In this document: positions 7,493 to 11,661 of the stretch, piece after piece
Numbering within the stretch: the first letter of the stretch is position 1
Layout: each line of letters begins with the position of its first letter
Source of the DNA: an uncultured Prevotella sp.
Lineage (GTDB): Bacteria > Bacteroidota > Bacteroidia > Bacteroidales > Bacteroidaceae
Direction of reading: 5' to 3'
Assembly (NCBI GenBank): GCA_900543155.1
Contig: UQQN01000074.1
Coordinates: 1 to 11,661 of the forward strand
DNA: 11,661 bases
Position numbers and translations under genes: made by a program
Notes under the pieces: generated by a model
The model's database searches: none
Seen by the model: only the letters and a program-made list of their open reading frames with translations
What the model was told of the DNA's origin: nothing

Positions 7493-7500
7493 GTGGACTC

Positions 7501-7523
7501 AATTATAAATTTTAAATTATAAA
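7501..7523. repeat. Right copy of 20-bp direct repeat plus AT spacer
   Basis: AATTATAAATTTTAAATTAT (7501-7520) is identical to 7155-7174. It continues as ATAAATT repeats up to the stop codon of the pglX C-terminal gene (stop at 7526-7524). If it is a target-site duplication, the element inserted just downstream of this gene. Confidence 0.7.
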
Positions 7524-8261
7524 TTATAAATTCTTCAAAACATCCCCGAACTTGGCGTAGTTCACCACCACGCCATCGTCGAGGTCGAAGCTGATGGCTT
7601 GCTCGGCTACTACCTGCAGGCGCTCATGATATTCACGGCATTCGTCGAGTTGCTTTTGCAGGGCCTGCAGCTGCTTGGTCTCTTTGGTGGAGAGTTCGGC
7701 ACGGCGAGCATCGAGCTTGTCGATTTCTGACTCCAGATGTTCGATGTAAGGGAGGAGATACTTCGAGCGCACACGTTCTGCGGTGTAGGCATTCATGCGA
7801 TGCATGTAGGCGATGACCTGGAAGGCACCCTTCTTGGATGAGAACAACCAGTAGATAGGGCGGTTCTGATACATCTTCTTATGGTCTTTCCAGAAGTCCT
7901 TTACGAAGTATTGCTCCAGCGGCTTGCCCAGGCATTTCTCCACGTAGTTCAGGTTCTCCACATGCTCCTCGTTGCCCAACGCCACACGGATGAAGTCGGC
8001 AAAGCGGGCTGAGGCGTTGTCGGAGAAGCCACAGTCGTTTGGCATGAGCGGCATGATGCCGTCGTCGTCTATAGCCCACTGTTCACCCTTGTATTCGTAA
8101 GGAGCAATCTCGTCATCGGTTGGGTTAGGGTGGGCGATGTGGAGCCCCGGCTTGTCGAGGCGGTAGCGTCCGAGCATGCAGCCCATAGCATAGCTGATGA
8201 GCTGCTTGATAATGGCATCATCGTGCCATACGATATGTTGACTGTTGTTATTGTCTGCCAT
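7524..8261 (-). CDS. pglX: Split C-terminal part of PglX
   Basis: This 245-residue protein corresponds to the C-terminus of a normal single-chain PglX. IIKQLISYAMGCMLGRYRLD (17-36) followed by KPGL, then YFVKDFWKDHKKMYQNRPIY (118-137) with WLF, and a final LDDGVVVNYAKFGDVL (227-242) are conserved PglX C-terminal segments. Residues about 170-222 are a charged predicted coiled coil. It contains no methyltransferase motifs; those are in the larger upstream part ending at 9389. It has its own ATG and a good ribosome binding site (AAAGGA about 8-9 nt upstream, in the 14-bp gap after the nuclease gene), so it looks like a genuine separate gene and not a decayed fragment. GC is high (about 57% in a hand-counted 60-base line) and no stops interrupt it. 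Its likely role is to complete PglX by assembling with the N-terminal part; that is inference. Confidence 0.85.
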   Translation of the reverse strand: MADNNNSQHIVWHDDAIIKQLISYAMGCMLGRYRLDKPGLHIAHPNPTDDEIAPYEYKGEQWAIDDDGIMPLMPNDCGFSDNASARFADFIRVALGNEEHVENLNYVEKCLGKPLEQYFVKDFWKDHKKMYQNRPIYWLFSSKKGAFQVIAYMHRMNAYTAERVRSKYLLPYIEHLESEIDKLDARRAELSTKETKQLQALQKQLDECREYHERLQVVAEQAISFDLDDGVVVNYAKFGDVLKNL

Positions 8262-8275
8262 AATTATATTCCTTT
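8262..8275 (-). promoter_or_regulatory. Ribosome binding site of the split pglX C-terminal gene
   Basis: Read on the minus strand, the gap between the nuclease stop and the ATG at 8261 contains AGAAAGGAATATAATT. The AAAGGA core lies 8-9 nt from the start. This is the best Shine-Dalgarno in the window and supports independent translation of the C-terminal PglX part by tight coupling to the nuclease gene. Confidence 0.65.
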
Positions 8276-9313
8276 CTATAAGTTGTTTTTCTCTTTTGCC
8301 AATTTTTTGACCTCGTTAATTTCACTAATCAACTGTTCTGTTGTAGGCAGATAGAGTTGGTATTTGCTGGCAAGAATCGTTTTGTTGTTTTCTGGTAAAG
8401 CAAGTTTTACCGCAGTATCATTCTTGTCGGTACAGAGCAAAATACCGATGGTTGGGTTCTCGTCGTCTGTCTTTTCGTATCGGTCGTAATAGTTGACGTA
8501 TAGTTGTAACTGACCGAGGTCTTGATGTGTTAGTTTATGATTTTTTATTTCAATAACTACAAAAGATCGTAGCAGACGATTATAGAAAACCAAATCCGCA
8601 AAATACTCATCATCCTCTATTAACAGACGCTTTTGTCTGGCTACAAAAGAAAAGCCCTTGCCCAATTCAAGCAGGAAGTCGGCGATATGAGAGATGATGG
8701 CACTCTCTAAGTCTTTCTCGTAGTAAGAAGCCTTACGCTCCAAACCAAGAAATTCCAGCACCATCGGGTCTTTGATAATCTCTTGTGGCGACTCTGGGAT
8801 ACGTTCTTTGCGTGCTACAGCAAGTACGGATTCCTTGTCATTGCTCATCAACAGGCGTTCGTACAGCATCGAATTGATTTGGCGTTCAAGCTGGCGTCCA
8901 GTCCATCCTTCATTAACAGCTTCCAGTTCGTAGTACTCTCGTTTGTCTGGGTCTGGAATTGCTATAAGTTGCTTATACTGAGACCAATTCAATTGCGTCC
9001 GCAGTGCGGACGCAATTGGATAAAGGTAATAGAACTGTCTGCATCTTTCCAATTGACGTACTCCAAATCCGCTACCATACTCAGGCTCAATCTCTATGGC
9101 AAGGTTCTTTATAAGATAAGTTCCATATTCTGCACGTTCTTTCCCTTGTTGTTCCTTTTCAACAATACGCTGTCCTATAGCCCAGTACATTTGCACTCGG
9201 CAAAAATCAACACTGCGCACGGCATTGGTGCGGGCAGTGTTGATGATGGATTTTATTTCGTTGACAAAACCTTGAAGGGTGATGTCATGATTATTTTTAT
9301 CTGTCATGTTCAT
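8276..9313 (-). CDS. DUF1016/YhcG-like PD-(D/E)XK nuclease
   Basis: This 345-residue protein has an N-terminal DUF1016 region and a C-terminal PD-(D/E)XK nuclease domain. The N-terminal hallmark is YGSGFGVRQLERCRQFYYLY (79-98), with QLNWSQYKQL (107-116) and YYELEAVNEGWTGRQLERQI (127-146). The nuclease core has FADLVFYNRLLRSFVVIEIK (238-257), giving D240, E255 and K257, with E203 in DLESAI as a further candidate. The length is usual for the family. Such genes are often found inside type I restriction-modification operons between hsdM and hsdS, with an unsettled role. Here one sits between the two parts of pglX, in the same operon, with 14 bp to the next gene and 75 bp from the previous. AGGA lies so close to the ATG at 9313 that the in-frame ATG at 9307, with about 7 nt spacing, may be the true start. 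An internal 13-bp palindrome lies at 8990-9018. Confidence 0.9.
   Translation of the reverse strand: MNMTDKNNHDITLQGFVNEIKSIINTARTNAVRSVDFCRVQMYWAIGQRIVEKEQQGKERAEYGTYLIKNLAIEIEPEYGSGFGVRQLERCRQFYYLYPIASALRTQLNWSQYKQLIAIPDPDKREYYELEAVNEGWTGRQLERQINSMLYERLLMSNDKESVLAVARKERIPESPQEIIKDPMVLEFLGLERKASYYEKDLESAIISHIADFLLELGKGFSFVARQKRLLIEDDEYFADLVFYNRLLRSFVVIEIKNHKLTHQDLGQLQLYVNYYDRYEKTDDENPTIGILLCTDKNDTAVKLALPENNKTILASKYQLYLPTTEQLISEINEVKKLAKEKNNL
8990..9018. repeat. Perfect 13-bp palindrome inside the nuclease gene
   Basis: CAATTGCGTCCGC (8990-9002) and GCGGACGCAATTG (9006-9018) are exact reverse complements with a 3-nt loop. The transcript could form a very stable hairpin inside the coding sequence, in the codons for SALRTQL just before the conserved LNWSQYK motif. 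There is no T-run after it on either strand, so it is not a terminator. Confidence 0.85.
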
Positions 9314-9388
9314 TTCCTTTTTGAGGTTATAATTTGTGACCTAAAACATTTGTTTCAATTGGAATTCAGCAAGCAGTGGTTGCTGAAT
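9314..9388. other. Spacer between pglX N-part and nuclease gene, with hairpin
   Basis: This 75-bp gap holds most of a perfect inverted repeat: GAATTCAGCAA (9362-9372), a 7-nt loop, and TTGCTGAATTC (9380-9390), the last bases of which overlap the pglX stop codon (9391-9389). On the minus strand the hairpin is not followed by a T-run, so it is not a standard terminator; it could stabilise or process the mRNA, or mark the site where the nuclease gene was inserted. The AAAGGAA next to 9313 serves the nuclease gene. Confidence 0.65.
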
Positions 9389-11661
9389 TCACTCTATACT
9401 TATCTCACCCTGCTGAAGGATGGTGATTTCGTTCAGTGGAACATCAGGAGTCAGCTCGTCTTGCAGACCATAGATGTCGATGAACTGGCGGTTGAGCTCT
9501 TCCTCGTTCTTATGCAGCTGCATGAACTTGCGCTCCCACTTCGTCTTGTATTGCTCCATGCGCCATTCCAGACTGCCTAACTGTGGGGCAGCAGGGGAGA
9601 TGCTGATATGTTCGCCCGTTTCCTCGAAATGCTTCTCTATCTTGTAATCGATGTTCTCCGTGTAGGTGGAGGTGTCGATGGATAAGAGCTCGTTGCGCTG
9701 GAAATCCCAAGAGGTTTCGTGAGCATCCCAGTCGGATTTGCTGATGGCGATGTTTTCTTCTACGTAACAACATATGTCTGCTTCTGAAAAAACAATAGGT
9801 ACAGATGAAACGACTTCTGCTCCGTTATTGAGTGTGGGATTTAGTACCTTTAATAGATATCTAAATACGGGAGTGTTGATGTATGCTAAAAAATAGCATG
9901 GATCATAACCTTCGTTTACAAACAAACTTGCTGCAGCATGTTCAAATAAAAAACCATGGCCATATGCACGACAACTTAATATACCTGATGTAATAGCGTT
10001 CCATGTGATAGCTGGTTTGTAATATAATCCCATATATGTAGTACGTGGTCTATGCATATTTTCTGGGCATGTCCAATCAACTACATTATTCTGATTACCA
10101 TACCATTTTCTAAAACTTCCACCAGCGGTAAAAGGAACATATTTTAAACCAGACTTGATATATTCATCATTACTATTCAATTCCAGCCCAATGGATTTAA
10201 AAGAAACTTCATTCCAAGTTCTTATGAACAACTCATTATTACCTGTTGAAAAGCCTGAACGAGCTGTTGAATAATTGGATATAGGGGTGTTTCCTGCGAA
10301 AATATCGAAGATATTTTCATTTACCCAATACCCAATCGGGCTTCCCGGAATCTTCTCAAAGTTTTTCTGCTCAACATTAGGATAATAAATACGGTTACCA
10401 TCCTTAGAATAAGGGAGTTCTGTAACATCCTTTGTGTATTCCTTAAAGTTGTATTTAAAGTCATGGTTAGCCAAGGTCTGCTCAAAGAGCATACGAAGAT
10501 GGCTTTGCTCAAATTCCTGGAAAGTACGTTCTACCAAACGGAAATAAGTACCAGAAGCATTTGTATTACTTGTATTCTTTATGACTGCAGATGATGCTCC
10601 GAAGTCTGCACCGAATACGCCACGGCTAAGATGAAGCAAAGACTCAATACTTTGATTCTCGATAATGTTTTTGCGTAATCCTTCAAAGGTGCTGAGGAAC
10701 ATCCATGAAGGAGGGATGATGAAAGCGTAGCCACCATTTGCTGACGTTCGTTGCCCCATCATTTCTACAAATACAGTTGCAAGGTCTGCCTTGCCATCCT
10801 TATAGTTGTCCTTCACATACTTGCTCAGCACCTCGTCAAATCTTCCGCCACCCATATACGGCGGATTCATCACCAGCGCATGATACTTCTCCGTCAATGC
10901 AAGAATCAGTTTGAACGCTGGCATTTGTGTACGCACTTCCTCTGGTACAATCTCCTGACTGCACCAATAATCGGTAGTCTGCTTAATGAGCAGACGTGTG
11001 CTCTCGCTAATGTCGAACTTCATGATAGAGCCGAGAGTGTCGGCATTTTGCATCAGGTCGAAGCAAGCTGCAATCTCTTCCTTCTGCTCGTTGGTAGCCT
11101 CGCCTTGGAAGTAGATATGAAGCATATCTTCAAGAGGTCCCTGCTTCTCTCTGTTCCATGGCTTAGGCATGGTGAGCACATTAGGCAAGCAATGCGCATC
11201 GGCAAAGGCTGCATCCTTCTGGCAAGCCTTCAGCAGGAGAGCAAACTGGCTCAACTGCTTGGCACGGGTGTCGAGGTCGATACCCGTGAGGTTGTGGCGG
11301 AAGATATTCTCCACAGCCTCTCCACGACCATAGCCTTCGGCAATATAAAGGTCATAGAGCAGGTCGAAACACTCGTTGAGAATATGGCCGGAACCGCAGG
11401 CAAGGTCTGCTACATTCAAATCTGTTAACTCGTTGTATTTCAAGATAGTATCATTGTTTGGCTTTTCTGAAGGTTCAACCAAATACTGCCACTTCTTTTG
11501 CAGCTGCGTTTCGTATGGATTGTTGTCCAAATAGATTCTGCCCACGGTGTTCTGCACCATGTACTTCACAATCCAGTTAGGGGTGAAAATCTGGGTGGCT
11601 GCAGGAATCTCATCAGCCTCGAACTTTCCCTTCTTGGCAAACACTTCGTCCTTGCGTTCAG
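9389..11661 (-). CDS. pglX: BREX adenine methyltransferase PglX, N-part (5' end outside window)
   Basis: This frame stays open to the right edge (about 757 codons seen), reading ERKDEVFAKKGKFEADEIPA before the first possible internal start, so its true start lies outside. It is PglX, the N6-adenine methyltransferase that marks host DNA in BREX. Numbering from the codon at 11644, motif I is VADLACGSGHIL at about 78-89 and the catalytic NPPY is at about 260, followed by KDGKADLATVFVEM. Residues about 315-620 are the target-recognition region; its DNA is clearly AT-richer (33% GC at 10201-10260) than both flanks (58% at 11281-11340). The end, IYGLQDELTPDVPLNEITIL and QQGEISIE, is where an intact PglX continues into ISYA..GCM.GRY; here a TGA stops it, and that continuation is a separate gene at 7524-8261. 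So the ORF lacks the usual C-terminal about 245 residues but is otherwise intact. Confidence 0.93.
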   Translation of the reverse strand, partial: ERKDEVFAKKGKFEADEIPAATQIFTPNWIVKYMVQNTVGRIYLDNNPYETQLQKKWQYLVEPSEKPNNDTILKYNELTDLNVADLACGSGHILNECFDLLYDLYIAEGYGRGEAVENIFRHNLTGIDLDTRAKQLSQFALLLKACQKDAAFADAHCLPNVLTMPKPWNREKQGPLEDMLHIYFQGEATNEQKEEIAACFDLMQNADTLGSIMKFDISESTRLLIKQTTDYWCSQEIVPEEVRTQMPAFKLILALTEKYHALVMNPPYMGGGRFDEVLSKYVKDNYKDGKADLATVFVEMMGQRTSANGGYAFIIPPSWMFLSTFEGLRKNIIENQSIESLLHLSRGVFGADFGASSAVIKNTSNTNASGTYFRLVERTFQEFEQSHLRMLFEQTLANHDFKYNFKEYTKDVTELPYSKDGNRIYYPNVEQKNFEKIPGSPIGYWVNENIFDIFAGNTPISNYSTARSGFSTGNNELFIRTWNEVSFKSIGLELNSNDEYIKSGLKYVPFTAGGSFRKWYGNQNNVVDWTCPENMHRPRTTYMGLYYKPAITWNAITSGILSCRAYGHGFLFEHAAASLFVNEGYDPCYFLAYINTPVFRYLLKVLNPTLNNGAEVVSSVPIVFSEADICCYVEENIAISKSDWDAHETSWDFQRNELLSIDTSTYTENIDYKIEKHFEETGEHISISPAAPQLGSLEWRMEQYKTKWERKFMQLHKNEEELNRQFIDIYGLQDELTPDVPLNEITILQQGEISIE

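Larger units (their letters stand above)
7175..7500. mobile_element. Inverted-repeat-bounded element (MITE-like or invertible segment)
   Basis: TGAGTCCACTTGAAAAAGT at 7174-7192 is the exact reverse complement of ACTTTTTCAAGTGGACTCA at 7483-7501, giving 19-bp perfect terminal inverted repeats around about 300 bp. The interior is two direct copies of a 145-bp unit (about 7195-7347 and 7340-7492); the middle 84 bp (7226-7309 and 7371-7454) are identical. Identical 20-bp direct repeats flank the whole element. There is no transposase or other convincing ORF inside, so a non-autonomous MITE fits best. Each unit also carries TATCTTTG (7262-7269 and 7407-7414), a TAnnTTTG promoter-like box pointing right, so an invertible promoter is a second reading. 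I do not recognise the IR as that of a named IS. Confidence 0.6.

Noticed and set aside
7524..8261. pglX C-terminal piece as a decayed pseudogene fragment
   Set aside because: It has an uninterrupted frame, conserved motifs to the natural end, its own ATG and the best ribosome binding site in the window.
9362..9390. Rho-independent terminator after the pglX N-part
   Set aside because: The stem is good but no T-run follows it on the minus strand, and co-directional genes follow closely.
8783..9580. Plus-strand 265-codon open frame across the nuclease and pglX genes
   Set aside because: It covers two recognised minus-strand genes and the hairpin between them; its residues look like random reverse translation (rich in F, L, S, C).
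10751..11428. Plus-strand 225-codon open frame opposite the pglX methyltransferase domain
   Set aside because: The opposite strand carries motif I and NPPY of PglX; this frame has no recognisable motif.

Overview
The window looks like a Bacteroidales chromosome, most likely Prevotella/Segatella-like. The evidence is short intergenic spacers filled with AATTATAAATT-type repeats, a TAnnTTTG promoter element, weak or absent Shine-Dalgarno sequences and moderate GC. No rRNA or other taxonomic marker is present, so the genus is an inference. All genes I can support lie on the minus strand and are transcribed from right to left.

The main content, from 11661 down to 2056, is the distal two-thirds of a type 1 BREX phage-defence locus. 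In transcription order it holds: pglX, the adenine methyltransferase, whose 5' end is cut by the window edge; a DUF1016/YhcG-like PD-(D/E)XK nuclease gene; a separate small gene encoding what is normally the C-terminus of PglX; a 369-bp AT-rich spacer with an inverted-repeat-bounded, internally duplicated element; an S23-type four-helix-bundle protein; pglZ; and brxL. The usual type 1 order is brxA-brxB-brxC-pglX-pglZ-brxL, so brxA, brxB and brxC should lie just to the right of the window. A strong hairpin at about 1995-2031 closes the locus.

Four things are unusual in this BREX locus. PglX is split cleanly into two reading frames, with a nuclease gene between the parts. An element with 19-bp inverted repeats, flanked by identical 20-bp direct repeats, lies between the pglX fragments and pglZ-brxL; it could be a MITE or an invertible regulatory segment. 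An S23 four-helix-bundle gene follows that element. BrxL ends in a domain that resembles MIT_C (the PLD-like fold known from MITD1) where a Lon-protease-like domain would be expected.

Downstream of BREX (1934 to 298) are two unrelated minus-strand genes, an AlaX-like tRNA-editing domain protein and a Sel1-repeat protein, separated by a G-tract-rich spacer. Positions 1-297 hold no gene I can support, but a rho-independent terminator on the plus strand at about 232-277 implies a rightward gene just outside the window.

Functionally, PglX (both parts) would modify host DNA and provide target recognition. PglZ and BrxL would act with the off-window BrxA/B/C to block phage replication. The nuclease and the S23 protein are candidate accessory parts or passengers.
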